Below are positions 1 through 9,300 of a stretch of DNA of 64,000 bases, piece after piece. Positions within the stretch are counted from its first letter, which is position 1; every line of letters begins with the position of its first letter. Below the pieces are notes generated by a model. The model saw only the letters and a program-made list of their open reading frames with translations. It did no database searches and was not told the origin of the DNA. This stretch comes from Candidatus Thiodiazotropha sp. 'RUGA'. Its GTDB lineage: Bacteria > Pseudomonadota > Gammaproteobacteria > Chromatiales > Chromatiaceae. The stretch covers positions 186,001 to 250,000 of the forward strand of contig JAEPDS010000002.1 of assembly GCA_016842065.1 (NCBI GenBank). Direction: 5' to 3'. The translations under genes and the position numbers were made by a program.

Positions 1-104
1 GCGTCGATCTGTTGCTGTTGGTCAGCGACCGTTTCGCTCAGAGAGTGGATCGCCAGATCCTGAAAGGCAATGCGACTTTCCAGCTCGACGAGTTGTTCAT
101 CCAT
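1..104 (-). CDS. slyX: SlyX family protein (partial, continues beyond window start)
   Basis: Translating the minus strand from the ATG at 104 gives about 34 residues beginning MDEQLVELESRIAFQD and continuing through LAIHSLSETVADQQQQ. This matches the start of SlyX, a short coiled-coil protein of unknown function in which an opening ELESR(L/I)AFQ(E/D) stretch is characteristic. The gene runs off the window edge, so its 3' half is not visible. It starts 13 bases beyond the stop of the ArsR-type gene and has no obvious Shine-Dalgarno sequence, so it is probably the last gene of that operon and may rely on coupling. The call rests on remembered family sequence only. Confidence 0.7.
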   Translation of the reverse strand, partial: MDEQLVELESRIAFQDLAIHSLSETVADQQQQID

Positions 105-117
105 ATCGGGACGTCTG

Positions 118-453
118 TTATCTGGGGTAGCGATCGTCAAGATTGGCCGGGCAGAGCACATTACGCATGATGCCGATCAGATCAAGCAGCTGGTGATTGC
201 GAATTCGGTAGTAGATGCGATTGGCCTCTTTACGGGAAACCACGATGTTTTTGTTGCGCAGCTGCTCAAGGTGCTGGGATATGTTGCTTTGTGAGGTGCC
301 AGTACGCTCCACAATCTCTCCGACGGAGAGTTCGTTCTCCCCGAGTGAGCAGAGTATCTTCCACCTTAACGGATGCGCCATCGCTTTTAGGGCATTTGCG
401 GTCAGCGAAGTGTCTTCCTGTTCGGAAGGGCGAGGATCAAGCGGCTCGTTCAT
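118..453 (-). CDS. ArsR/SmtB-family winged-helix repressor, candidate persulfide sensor
   Basis: The 111-residue product has the ArsR layout: a helix with AMAHPLRWKIL (24-34), a recognition helix region TSQSNISQHLEQLR (53-66) and a beta wing EANRIYYRI (76-84). ArsR proteins are dimeric repressors released from DNA by metals or by thiol chemistry. The metal motif ELCVCDL is absent: the matching place reads ELSVGEI. Only two cysteines are present, C35 and C101, 66 residues apart. The sulfur sensors SqrR (C41/C107) and BigR (C42/C108) have the same spacing. A good AAGGAG site sits 7 bases before the ATG. The start overlaps the stop of the upstream receiver-PAS gene by four bases, so the two are probably translated together. 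Family assignment is firm; the ligand is inferred. Confidence 0.9.
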   Translation of the reverse strand: MNEPLDPRPSEQEDTSLTANALKAMAHPLRWKILCSLGENELSVGEIVERTGTSQSNISQHLEQLRNKNIVVSRKEANRIYYRIRNHQLLDLIGIMRNVLCPANLDDRYPR

Positions 454-1322
454 TTGTACACTCCTTGGGAGGCGGAACTGGTTATATCGATCTCACGCAC
501 ATAACCGGTCATGTCTTTGGCAATACATATTATATGCTGGATTTCGTCGTTGCTGTCTTTTACCGCTGTGCGGGAAAACAGAATCGGCACCCGTCGTCCA
601 TCCTTGGCAATAAATCTGGCCTCGATGCGGCTCAATGCGCCGGTGCGGATCAGGGCTTCAAGCCAGGTGCCGAAAAAAGCCCCGGCCTGCTCCTCTTCCT
701 CCTCTTCGAAGACGTCACCAATCGAGAGTTGTAAAAGATCAGCCTCATTGTAATCGAGCATTCTGCAGGCGGCCGGGTTGGCGGATTCGATCTCACCCAG
801 CGGATTGAGTACCAGCAGGGCCTCACCCATATGGGTAATGATGTTCTCCAGGTGCTGTTTGGCGGAGGCGAGTTGCGCGGTTCTTTCCGCGACTTTCTGC
901 TCGAGAATCTTGTTCAGCTGGCGCTCTTTTTCGATCAGCCGGAAGTAGGTGCTGATCTTGTTCAGCAGCTGATTGTCATCGATCGGTTTTAGCAGATAGT
1001 CGACACCGCCGACTTCATAGCCTTTCTGCTGAAACTCTTCCGTTTTGAACGCAGCGGTGAGAAATATGATTGGAATATGCTTGGTCTTCTGGCGGATCTT
1101 CAGCATCGATGCGGTTTGAAAGCCGTCCATCTCAGGCATCTGTACATCGAGTATGATGAGATCGATCGCTGGATCCTTGATGGCAATATCGAGCGCCTGC
1201 TGGCCGGAAGTGGCTTCCAGTATCTCCACATCCATGTAACGCTGCACCAGGGTGCGCAGCGTAAACAGGTTATGTTCGTGGTCGTCCACGATGAGCAGTT
1301 TGAAACCTGAGTATCTTTTCAT
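450..1322 (-). CDS. Response regulator with receiver and PAS domains
   Basis: Taking the ATG at 1322 (a longer TTG-started frame begins at 1334), the protein has 290 residues. An N-terminal receiver domain opens with LLIVDDH and carries the phospho-acceptor aspartate D59 in LIILDVQMPEMDG, a conserved threonine in IFLTAA and the lysine in YLLKPID. A short coiled-coil linker near 130-155 leads to a C-terminal PAS domain (about 155-275) ending in ICIAKDMTG. There is no DNA-binding, GGDEF or kinase output domain, so it probably signals by protein contact, perhaps with the neighbouring hybrid kinase. The PAS part contains a run of six glutamates. It lies 87 bases downstream of the kinase gene and overlaps the ArsR gene, which indicates one transcript. 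Confidence 0.88.
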   Translation of the reverse strand: MKRYSGFKLLIVDDHEHNLFTLRTLVQRYMDVEILEATSGQQALDIAIKDPAIDLIILDVQMPEMDGFQTASMLKIRQKTKHIPIIFLTAAFKTEEFQQKGYEVGGVDYLLKPIDDNQLLNKISTYFRLIEKERQLNKILEQKVAERTAQLASAKQHLENIITHMGEALLVLNPLGEIESANPAACRMLDYNEADLLQLSIGDVFEEEEEEQAGAFFGTWLEALIRTGALSRIEARFIAKDGRRVPILFSRTAVKDSNDEIQHIICIAKDMTGYVREIDITSSASQGVYK

Positions 1323-1409
1323 GCTGAACAACAAGTCGCTGTGTTTGTATTTGCCATTAGCCAGGTCATGCTTGCCCTGTGGTGTTCTGTTCGAGACGGC
1401 TGCTGAGCG

Positions 1410-3761
1410 CTACCCCAGATAGGTACTGAATACCAATTTGAGGTGTTCCGTATCCACGGGTTTGGCAAGTATCTCGTTGGCACCGGCATCCAGGCTTTCA
1501 CTGCGGTCTTGTGCCGCATTCTTGGCGCTGAGAACGATGATACCCAATTCAGTCAGTCCCATCTTCTCACGGATATGCCTGATCGTATCATAGCCGTCCA
1601 GTTCAGGCATCATGATGTCCATCAGAATCAGGCTGAAATCCTGTTCTTCATTGAGTGTTTCGATCGCTTCCTGGCCATCTCCCGCGGCCACCACCTCGAA
1701 TCCCCAGGCTTCCAGTTGCGGGGTCAGCGTCAGCAGACTCTGCAGATCGTCGTCGACCACCAGGATTCGGTGGCCCGCGAATTGGGCCGATGTTGTCTCA
1801 ACGACCGGCTCGGTGCTGGGTGTCGGTTTCGATCGGCGCACCAGATCGGTCTCTTGACTGGCTTCATAGTGTTCGACTTGAGAGCTGGGGTGCGCTTCGT
1901 AATCGAATGCGGTTGGCAGGCAGAGGGTAAATCTTGAGCCTTGGCCCTCTTCGCTCTGCAGGCTGATCTCGCCACCCAAAAGCCTTGCCAGTTCCCGACT
2001 GATGCTCAAGCCCAGTCCACTGCCTCCATACTGTCTGTTGGTGGAGCCGTCGGCCTGTTTGAATGCCTCAAAGATCAGCTCCTGTTTGTCATGGGCAATG
2101 CCGATGCCACTGTCTTCGACGGTCAGACAGATGGGCTGCTTTTCCGAATCCTGTCTGAGTCGGGCGCTCAGAGTAGCACCACCGGTTTGGGTGAATTTAA
2201 GTGCGTTGGAGAGAAAGTTCTTCAGGATCTGACGTACTTTCTCCTGATCGGAGAGGAAGGTCTCGGGCAGTTGATCGTCGAACTCAAGCTTGAGATAGAG
2301 CCCATGGGCGTCAAACTGGGGTTTTACCAGATCGATCAGATCATCCAGCAGTGCGCGCAGGGAGATCTGCTGGACGCTGAAGCTGGCGCGTCCGGCCTCG
2401 ATTCTGGAGAGATCGAGGATATTGTCGATCAGGGTGCGTAGATCCTGGCCCGCCTCATGGATCACCTGCAACTGTTTCTGCTGCTCGTTGCTCAGTTGCT
2501 GATTGGTCTCGTTGAGCATCTTGGAGAGCAGCAGGATGGAGTTGAGGGGGGTTCTCAGTTCATGGCTTACATTGGCAAGAAACTGTGACTTGTAGCGATT
2601 CGACTCCTCCAGTTGTTGGGCATGTTGTCGCTGCTGTCGTGCCTGCTGGGCATGGGTTTCTGCAAGTTCCGTGAGTTGCTGACCCAGCTGTTTGATTTCG
2701 CTGGAGCCGCGCCAATCGAAGCGTACCGCATCGTCCTGCCTGAGCACCCGCTCCATGCCATCTCTGAGTCGCTCGCCAAACTGCTCTCCACGCAATGCAA
2801 TCCAGCGTGCCACCAGAAGCAGTATGACCAGTGCAATCAACACGATGGTCATCACTCTGGCGACCAGGACATTACGGAATTTATCCATTGGCGATGGATC
2901 GACAGGTCGGCCGACCCAGAGGGGGCCTGAATCTTGAGTGGTGAAGAGCGGTACCCAGATGACCTGTCGACCGCGGCCCTCCCAGAGAGTCAGGTTGCCC
3001 TCTTGAAACTGGCTTTGCAGGCCGCTGAAATCTTCAAACGCCTGTGCTTTGCCGAGTCCCCTGAGGCGTTGCTCAAGATAGCGGCCGTCATTGGTCACCC
3101 ATAAGGTGTTGCGGTAGGCCCTTGCCATACCTCCCACATCGATGTTGATCACCACCGCACCGAGTGTGGTCACCCGATCGTTACTGTCAGGGCCGAGAAT
3201 CGGGCTGATCATACGCAGGGTCATGAAGCGGCGGGGATCGAGATGGGCGACATTGGGGTTGAGGCTGATCTTACTTGCCGCGACCCGGCCAAACTCCTGA
3301 TTGATATTGCTCTTGAAGAAGGCCTCCGAAGGCATGTCGGGTTTCTTGATGGTCGGCTCCCATTGACGGGTGCGATGGTTGAGTTCCAACCAGTAGCGGG
3401 GATTGCCCCGCAAGTCGAGAAAAAGGATCTGAAAGATGTCCTGGTGGTCCTGCAGAATCCGGTTGATCCATTCGGTGTAGCGCACCCGCGCTACGTCGAT
3501 CTTGCCGTTTTCCCCATCCTGCTGCTGTCCGAGAATCAGGCCCGGCTCCGGCAGTTTGGCCAGCAGGCGTAACATCTCGTTTCGACTGGCCAGATGTTCA
3601 TCCAGGTCGCGAAAGTCGGCTCTGAGGTTCTGCAGATAGGCTTTGTGGTAAAAGAACTCAAGCCGTTCAAGTACAAACGGCAGGTTGGTGAGCACCATGG
3701 CGGTCAAAGGTGCAAAACCGAACAGAAACAGGGCTATCAGGATCTTGGTTCGGAGTTTCAC
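1410..3761 (-). CDS. Membrane hybrid sensor histidine kinase
   Basis: The 783-residue protein starts at a GTG. Transmembrane segments at about 7-27 and 298-320 bracket a periplasmic sensor region of roughly 270 residues that resembles Cache-type domains. A cytoplasmic coiled coil (355-390) leads to the HisKA domain with H400 in FLANVSHELRTP. The ATP-binding domain shows the N box near 516-525, DSGIGI (550-555) and GSGLGLSIS (580-588). A C-terminal receiver domain (about 664-780) carries D715 in LILMDIMMPELDG. The enzyme should autophosphorylate H400 and pass phosphate to its own D715 and possibly to the adjacent receiver-PAS protein. No Hpt domain is seen in the window. It heads the kinase-regulator-ArsR-slyX cluster. 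The stimulus is unknown. Confidence 0.93.
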   Translation of the reverse strand: MKLRTKILIALFLFGFAPLTAMVLTNLPFVLERLEFFYHKAYLQNLRADFRDLDEHLASRNEMLRLLAKLPEPGLILGQQQDGENGKIDVARVRYTEWINRILQDHQDIFQILFLDLRGNPRYWLELNHRTRQWEPTIKKPDMPSEAFFKSNINQEFGRVAASKISLNPNVAHLDPRRFMTLRMISPILGPDSNDRVTTLGAVVINIDVGGMARAYRNTLWVTNDGRYLEQRLRGLGKAQAFEDFSGLQSQFQEGNLTLWEGRGRQVIWVPLFTTQDSGPLWVGRPVDPSPMDKFRNVLVARVMTIVLIALVILLLVARWIALRGEQFGERLRDGMERVLRQDDAVRFDWRGSSEIKQLGQQLTELAETHAQQARQQRQHAQQLEESNRYKSQFLANVSHELRTPLNSILLLSKMLNETNQQLSNEQQKQLQVIHEAGQDLRTLIDNILDLSRIEAGRASFSVQQISLRALLDDLIDLVKPQFDAHGLYLKLEFDDQLPETFLSDQEKVRQILKNFLSNALKFTQTGGATLSARLRQDSEKQPICLTVEDSGIGIAHDKQELIFEAFKQADGSTNRQYGGSGLGLSISRELARLLGGEISLQSEEGQGSRFTLCLPTAFDYEAHPSSQVEHYEASQETDLVRRSKPTPSTEPVVETTSAQFAGHRILVVDDDLQSLLTLTPQLEAWGFEVVAAGDGQEAIETLNEEQDFSLILMDIMMPELDGYDTIRHIREKMGLTELGIIVLSAKNAAQDRSESLDAGANEILAKPVDTEHLKLVFSTYLG

Positions 3762-3813
3762 TGGCTATTGACCGCCTTGCTGCTTGGACCCAACAGGTGC
3801 TTTATCTTATGGT

Positions 3814-4281
3814 TTAGGTGATTTCCCTAATCAGGTCAATAACTTGTGCGGCATGGCCTTTGGGTTTTACATCATAAAGGGCACTCTGGATGATGCCCTG
3901 TTTATCGATAATGAAGGTGGAGCGCAGGATTCCCATGCGCTTTTCACCGTTTTTCTCTTTCTCCCGCCATACGTCGTAGGCCTTGCACACTTCACCCTCG
4001 GTGTCTGCCAGAAGCTGGACCGTCAGGCCGTGCTTGTCGCGAAAGGCGGCATGACTGACACAGTTATCCCGGCTGATACCGATGACCTGAGTGTCAAGTT
4101 CGGTAAACTCATCCGTTAAATCGGAGAGTTCAACAGCCTCGATGGTACAACCGGTGGTGTCATCCTTGGGATAGAAGTAGATTACCAGATTCTGCTCGCC
4201 GATAAATTGATCGGAGCGGATGATGTGCATGTCCGAATCGGGTAATTCAAAGGATGGCGCTTGATCTCCAGGGTTGAGCAT
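3814..4281 (-). CDS. bcp: Bcp-type thioredoxin-dependent peroxiredoxin
   Basis: From the ATG at 4281, preceded by an AGGAGA site, the product is 155 residues, normal for Bcp. Bcp proteins are monomeric cytoplasmic peroxiredoxins that reduce hydrogen peroxide and organic hydroperoxides. The fold is visible in MLNPGDQAPSFELPD and in LVIYFYPKDDTTGCT, where the cysteine of GCT is the peroxidatic residue. In the E. coli enzyme a resolving cysteine follows five residues later; here that position is valine (CTIEAV). Other cysteines occur in DNCVSH and EVCKAY and could resolve instead. The active-site proline of TPGC is also replaced (TTGC). The frame stays open upstream to 4407, but that part is low-complexity and has no ribosome site. 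Confidence 0.92.
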   Translation of the reverse strand: MLNPGDQAPSFELPDSDMHIIRSDQFIGEQNLVIYFYPKDDTTGCTIEAVELSDLTDEFTELDTQVIGISRDNCVSHAAFRDKHGLTVQLLADTEGEVCKAYDVWREKEKNGEKRMGILRSTFIIDKQGIIQSALYDVKPKGHAAQVIDLIREIT

Positions 4282-4680
4282 TGTGTCTCCTAGATGCTTG
4301 TTCTCATTGTGTTTTTTGGTCGTTTTTTTGCTTTGGAGAGAAGCCTTTGGTGCCATTTTGCGCAGTGGCGGCACTGGCGGCGTAACTCCACAGCTGTCAC
4401 TACGCAAGATAGATGACTTGAATGAGTCCGGTCAACCATCCATTGAGCTAATTTTTTTGTCCGGTTTTTGCCTGATGTGGCGCTTGCCGGCATGGTTCGA
4501 ATTGAGCTGCAAGAGTAGGAATATGATCTGATTGGTTGCATAATGTAATTACTATATTTGAGATCTCTTCTGCCATGGACACCGGAAAATGAAACTTGTC
4601 CTCTGGTGACGGCGTCTTTTTCAGTGGCTGGTTGCCTCTCAAGCAGGAAAGCAAAGAAACAACATGAAGGCCAAATAGAT
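4282..4680. other. Intergenic region between divergent bcp and ExeA-type ATPase genes
   Basis: This 399-base stretch holds the upstream regions of two divergent genes. Nothing in it reads as a convincing gene. The part near 4530-4560 is AT-rich and may contain the promoter of the plus-strand ATPase gene, but I could not pick a hexamer pair with proper spacing. The frames that cross it have no family resemblance. Confidence 0.5.
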
Positions 4681-5760
4681 ATGTACGATGATTTTTACAA
4701 ACTGGAGGGGAAACCCTTCCAGCTGACTCCTGATCACAAGTTCTTCTTCAACAGTAAGGGACATAACCGTGCCATGGCCTACTTGCGCTATGGCCTGGAG
4801 CAGGGTGAGGGTTTCATCGTCATTACCGGTGGGATCGGAACAGGCAAGACGACCCTGGTTCGTAATCTGTTCGATGAGCTGAGCAGTATGAATGTCATGG
4901 CGGCTCAATTGGTTACCACTCAGGTTGACCCGGAAGATATGCTCAGGATGGTGTGTGCCTCCTTCGGACTGGCTCACGAAGGTCTCAATAAAGCGACCCT
5001 GCTGCACAATCTCGAAGCCATCGCCCGTGCCCGACACGCGGAAGGCAAGCAGATGCTGCTGGTGGTGGATGAGGCCCAGAACCTGCCGGCCAGGTCTGTG
5101 GAAGAGCTGCGTATGCTGTCCAATTTCCAGGTCAACAACAGGGCCTTGGTACAGACCTTCCTGCTCGGTCAGGAGGAGTTTAAGCGAACCCTGCAGAGTC
5201 CGGGGATGGAACAGGTCCGGCAGCGGATCATCGCCTCCTATCATCTGGATCCACTGAGTGTGGAAGAGACTGAAAAGTATATTCTGCATCGTCTTCAGCT
5301 GGTTGGCTGGCAGCAGGACCCAACCTTCTCTGACGGGGTGTTCAAGATGATTTTTGAATTCACCGGTGGTGTGCCGCGGCGTATCAACGCGATGTGTGAC
5401 CGGCTGATGCTGTTCGGTTGCCTGGAAGAGATGCATGAGTTGAACAAAGACGCTGTGCTCTCCGTGATCGAGGAGCTGGAGCAGGAGGTCAGTTTCGATC
5501 CGCCAGTCGATGAGAAGCAGCAGGGACCACAGCTGGCGTCGGTATCACCACTGCACCCCGGTGCGGCTGGCAACAACCAGGCGGTCGCACCACAGCAGGC
5601 TGCTCAGCCAATGGCTGATGCGGAAGAGCTCATCTATCGTATTCAGGATCTGGAAAAGGAGATCAGTACCCTGAAGAAGACCCTGCGAAATGAACAGAAG
5701 TTACTGCGTAAGGCGATACTGCTTCAGATGGATCTGGATGAATATGACGATATCGACTGA
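4681..5760 (+). CDS. ExeA/GspA-like AAA ATPase
   Basis: Starting at the ATG at 4681, after a GAAGG site, the protein has 359 residues and opens with MYDDFYKLEGKPFQLTPD, the typical start of the ExeA/GspA and exosortase-associated ATPase family. Walker A is GGIGTGKTT (about residues 50-58), Walker B is MLLVVDEAQN, and an arginine-rich stretch GVPRRINAMCDR marks the sensor 2/lid region. The C-terminus (about 310-355) is a charged coiled coil after a proline- and glutamine-rich linker. Relatives power assembly of secretins or accompany exopolysaccharide and exosortase loci. No peptidoglycan-binding GspB partner, secretin or exosortase lies in this window, so the client is unknown. The frame is open upstream to 4558, but that extension does not resemble the family. 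Confidence 0.87.
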   Translation: MYDDFYKLEGKPFQLTPDHKFFFNSKGHNRAMAYLRYGLEQGEGFIVITGGIGTGKTTLVRNLFDELSSMNVMAAQLVTTQVDPEDMLRMVCASFGLAHEGLNKATLLHNLEAIARARHAEGKQMLLVVDEAQNLPARSVEELRMLSNFQVNNRALVQTFLLGQEEFKRTLQSPGMEQVRQRIIASYHLDPLSVEETEKYILHRLQLVGWQQDPTFSDGVFKMIFEFTGGVPRRINAMCDRLMLFGCLEEMHELNKDAVLSVIEELEQEVSFDPPVDEKQQGPQLASVSPLHPGAAGNNQAVAPQQAAQPMADAEELIYRIQDLEKEISTLKKTLRNEQKLLRKAILLQMDLDEYDDID

Positions 5761-5938
5761 GATTGATTGAAGCGGCATCCATAGGCCCGAACTGAGCCAC
5801 CCAGTGTCTCACTTCTTCCTCAATCAGATAGGCACTTCAAGCTTGCTCTGACGACAGCGTTTGGCAAGCGCTCCCTTGTTGGGTGCAGCCTGGCGGCAAT
5901 CCCATCGGGGGGCTATCTACTGGGTGGATCGTGCAGGA

Positions 5939-6163
5939 TCAGTCGAGTGCCGGGCCGATGATGGCCTCAACCGTCTCAAACCCTCGTGCCTCCAAGGCTT
6001 CGGCGATCTCCTCCCAACCATAGTCGGCATTGCTCTCCTCCGCGTGGGCGATGATGCCTGTGGCAAATCGATAGGCTTCATTACGATCCAGATCGTGGGG
6101 GACCTTGACCAGGCGAATCTGTTCTGGTCTTGAGCTTGGCAATACCATATAGGTTTCATTCAT
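5939..6163 (-). CDS. Small conserved-looking acidic protein of unknown function
   Basis: The 74-residue product begins MNETYMVLPSSRPEQIRLVK and is acidic, with an alternating helix and strand pattern (GWEEIAEALEARGFETVEAI). I do not recognise a family. Support for it being a real gene is its balanced composition, a proper ATG, and the lack of any better reading frame in this 570-base interval. Overlapping frames on both strands are proline- and arginine-rich shadows. It has no signal peptide, membrane segment or cysteine. It sits alone, 167 bases beyond the stop of the GGDEF-EAL gene. Confidence 0.6.
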   Translation of the reverse strand: MNETYMVLPSSRPEQIRLVKVPHDLDRNEAYRFATGIIAHAEESNADYGWEEIAEALEARGFETVEAIIGPALD

Positions 6164-6274
6164 CAGTATGCTGCCTCATATCTGCGGGATGATGCTATCC
6201 GGTTGCGTCCTACTATACCCCAAATTGTCGCTCTGACACGAATCAGGACCTTGCTTAAGAAATGGCTTGATCAA

Positions 6275-6290
6275 CCACTCAAACGAGTGG
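6275..6290 (-). terminator. Stem-loop downstream of the GGDEF-EAL gene
   Basis: A perfect six-base stem CCACTC/GAGTGG with a four-base loop lies 40 bases beyond the stop codon of the minus-strand GGDEF-EAL gene. No strong T run follows on the minus strand, so it may be a weak terminator or an mRNA 3' stabiliser. Confidence 0.35.
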
Positions 6291-6330
6291 CCTTGCACAC
6301 TATTGGAGTGGTTTCCGTAAGGGCTTGCTT

Positions 6331-9300
6331 TTACTGATTGGCGGAAACCCCAACCAGCTGTTTATAGTGGTCAGAAGAGAGCAGTTCAGTGATCACCAGG
6401 GGTGGCTGGGGTTTGGAGAATAGATGTCCCTGGCCTTCGTCACAGCCGATTTCACAAAGAAAGTGAAGCTGCCTGTGGTTTTCCACGCCCTCTGCCAGAA
6501 TCTTCAGACCCAGGCTTTTACCCATTGCAATCACCGTACAGATGATGCTGCGGTCCTGTTCGTCATGCTCAATATTCTGGATGAATGACTGGTCGATCTT
6601 CAGGGTTGTCACGGGCAGGCGTTTAAGACGGTAGAGAGAGGAGACACCGGTACCGAAATCATCGATCGAGAGGGTGAATCCGAGACCCATCAGTTGATCC
6701 CAGAAGGGGTCATCGAAGGGTTTCTCCAGCAAACCGCTTTCGGCTATTTCCAGTTCGATGTTGTGTGGGCTGACGCCGCTCATTTCAACGGTGCGACAGA
6801 TCTGGTCGTAGGCGTCACCGCTGTTGAAGGTATGGGTATCGATATTGATGGCCATGCGGCCGGGATTCAGTCCCTGATCCAGCCAGGACTGCAGCTGACC
6901 GCAGGCTTCATTGATCACCCAGTGGGTGATCTCACGCATCACGCCCGCATCATGGGCAACACTGAGAAACTCACCTGCGGAGAGCAGCCCGCGTTGCGGA
7001 TGTTGCCAGTAGAGCAGGGCCTCGAAGCCGGTCGTCTCGCCTGAGTAGAGGTCGACCTTGGGCTGATAGCGCAGCAGAAATTCCTCATTCATCAGTGCCG
7101 TGTGGAGGTCGATTTCGAGTTTGAAACGGTTCTCCTCTTTTTTCGCCATCGCTTTGGTGAAGTAGTGATAGCCGTTTCGCCCCTCACGTTTGGCCATATA
7201 CATGGCGGCATCGGCATTTTTAAGCAGTGTGGTGGTGTCATCGCCATCATCCGGATAGATGGCGATGCCGATGCTGGTGGTGACGTGCAGCGTATGAGGT
7301 TCCAGATTGATCGGCTGGCTCAGCAGACTGATGATTTTGCGAGCAACCCTGGCCGGAGCATCATCCTGGCGAATGTCTTCCAGTAAGACGATGAACTCAT
7401 CCCCGCCAAGACGGGCCACTTCGTCGTTGTTGCGTACCGCCTGGTTGAGCCGTTCAGCGCTTATCTGCAGAACCTTGTCCCCCATGTCATGACCCAGGGT
7501 GTCATTGATTTTTTTGAAGCGATCCAGATCGAGATAGAGCAGGGCGCAGCGGGTGTTGCGGCGTTCGGTGTGTGCCAAAGCGTGATCGAACATCTCCAGA
7601 AAGGCGGCACGATTATGCAACTGGGTGAGAGGGTCGGTATAGGCCAGGTTGTGCAGCTCCATCTCATGTCGGCGCTTCTCTGTCACATCGCTGAAGGTGG
7701 CGACATATGAGCTGACATTTCCCGCTTCCCCCATAACACTGGTGATGCGCAACAACTCCGGATAGATCTGCCCATTTTTACGCCGATTCCAGATCTCCCC
7801 TTCCCAATGGCCATCCAGTATGAGTCGATCCCACATCTCCTCATAGAAGAGATCATCATGCTGGCCTGACTTGAGGAAGTTGGGACGTTTACCAAGAACC
7901 TCCTCCTCCTGGTATCCGGTAATCAGAGTGAACGCTTTGTTGACCGCTTCGATTTTTGCATCCGCATCCGTGACCATTACCCCTTCGGCCAGAGAGCTCA
8001 AGGCGATATCGCTGCGGTACTGTCGGCGCTTGGTCTCATGTTCCCGGGTAATGTCACGAAACAGCACCACGGAGCCGGCAAGGCTGCCGTTGCTCCAGAT
8101 CGGTGAGCAGACGATGCTGGTGCGGATGGTTCTGCCGTCACGGCATTTGAAGTGTAACTCTTCACTGTGGCAGTGATCGCCGCTGAGATTGTGCTGCAGA
8201 ATGATGCAGGGTTGATCGGCCAGCGATTTGCCCTGCTCGTTGCAATGGAACAGCTGATGGGCGTTCTGCCCAACCAGCTGGTGCTTCTTATAGTTCAGAA
8301 TGGTACAGGCTTTGGGGTTGACGTAGTTGATGTTGCCTTTGGTATCGGTGACGTACATCCCCTCCGCCATATGGTCGGAAATCGTCTGCAGTCGTTTGGT
8401 GGTTTGTAACCAATGGTTGAAGGCGTAGAGTGCGAGGGAGGTGAGGATGATGCCAATTAAAAACAGGGTCAGGTGTTTGCTGCGGAGGTTGCGCAGTTCG
8501 GTGACAGCGGAGTAGCTGAGGATATAGCCGCTGGCCATCTGCTGGCTGTCCCAAAGTGCCTGCAGGCTGACGATGAAACACTCATCGGCTTTAATGCAGA
8601 TCTCCTCGGTGAACGCCTGATTCTGATCCAGTGCAAGATGGAGTGACTCCGTCGTCTCCAGTCGAGCCTCAATTTTATTCAGCGAACTGAGCTGATCGTG
8701 ACTCTGCCTTGTGACTTCAAGCAGCAGGCCTGGATCGATTCTTGTTGTCCGATAGCGTGGGTTCAGCTGTGGATGGGTTGCCGTTTCATACAGCTCCCGT
8801 TTTAAGATCAGCAGAAAATGGGTCTCATGCATACTGCTCAGTTGACCCAGTGTTTTGCGAATCGCCTCGAAGGCGACCCCGAAATCGATGATCCCCACTA
8901 CCTGATCCTGATGCAGGATCGGAAAGGCGAATCGGTGGCTTGGACTGGCTGGATCGTATTCGAGTACGCCGCCCTGGGGGAATCCACTCAATGCCCCTTT
9001 TAACATTGGGCGATGCTCAAGAATCACGTCGCCAAATTGTCCGGGTTCATCGAAGCGCAGAAAGATTCGGCCGTCCGGGAGTATGAACTGCAGACCATGT
9101 ATGCCCTCGTGCCGCAGATGCTTATAGCTTGTGATGAAGCGTTCAAACAGACGCCTGCGTAATTCAATCTGTTGCTGATCGTCGCTGTCTGCCGCCTTCG
9201 CCAGCAAGGAGGCTGTAGGGGGTTGATTGAAGCGTTCTTTATAGAAAACTTCGATAATTCGCCGGTAGCTCTTAAGCACCGTTGTGACCGCTGTCTGCCG

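Noticed and set aside
4639-5436. Open 265-codon minus-strand frame inside the ExeA-type ATPase gene
   Set aside because: It covers the Walker motifs of the plus-strand gene in antisense and shows no recognisable domain.
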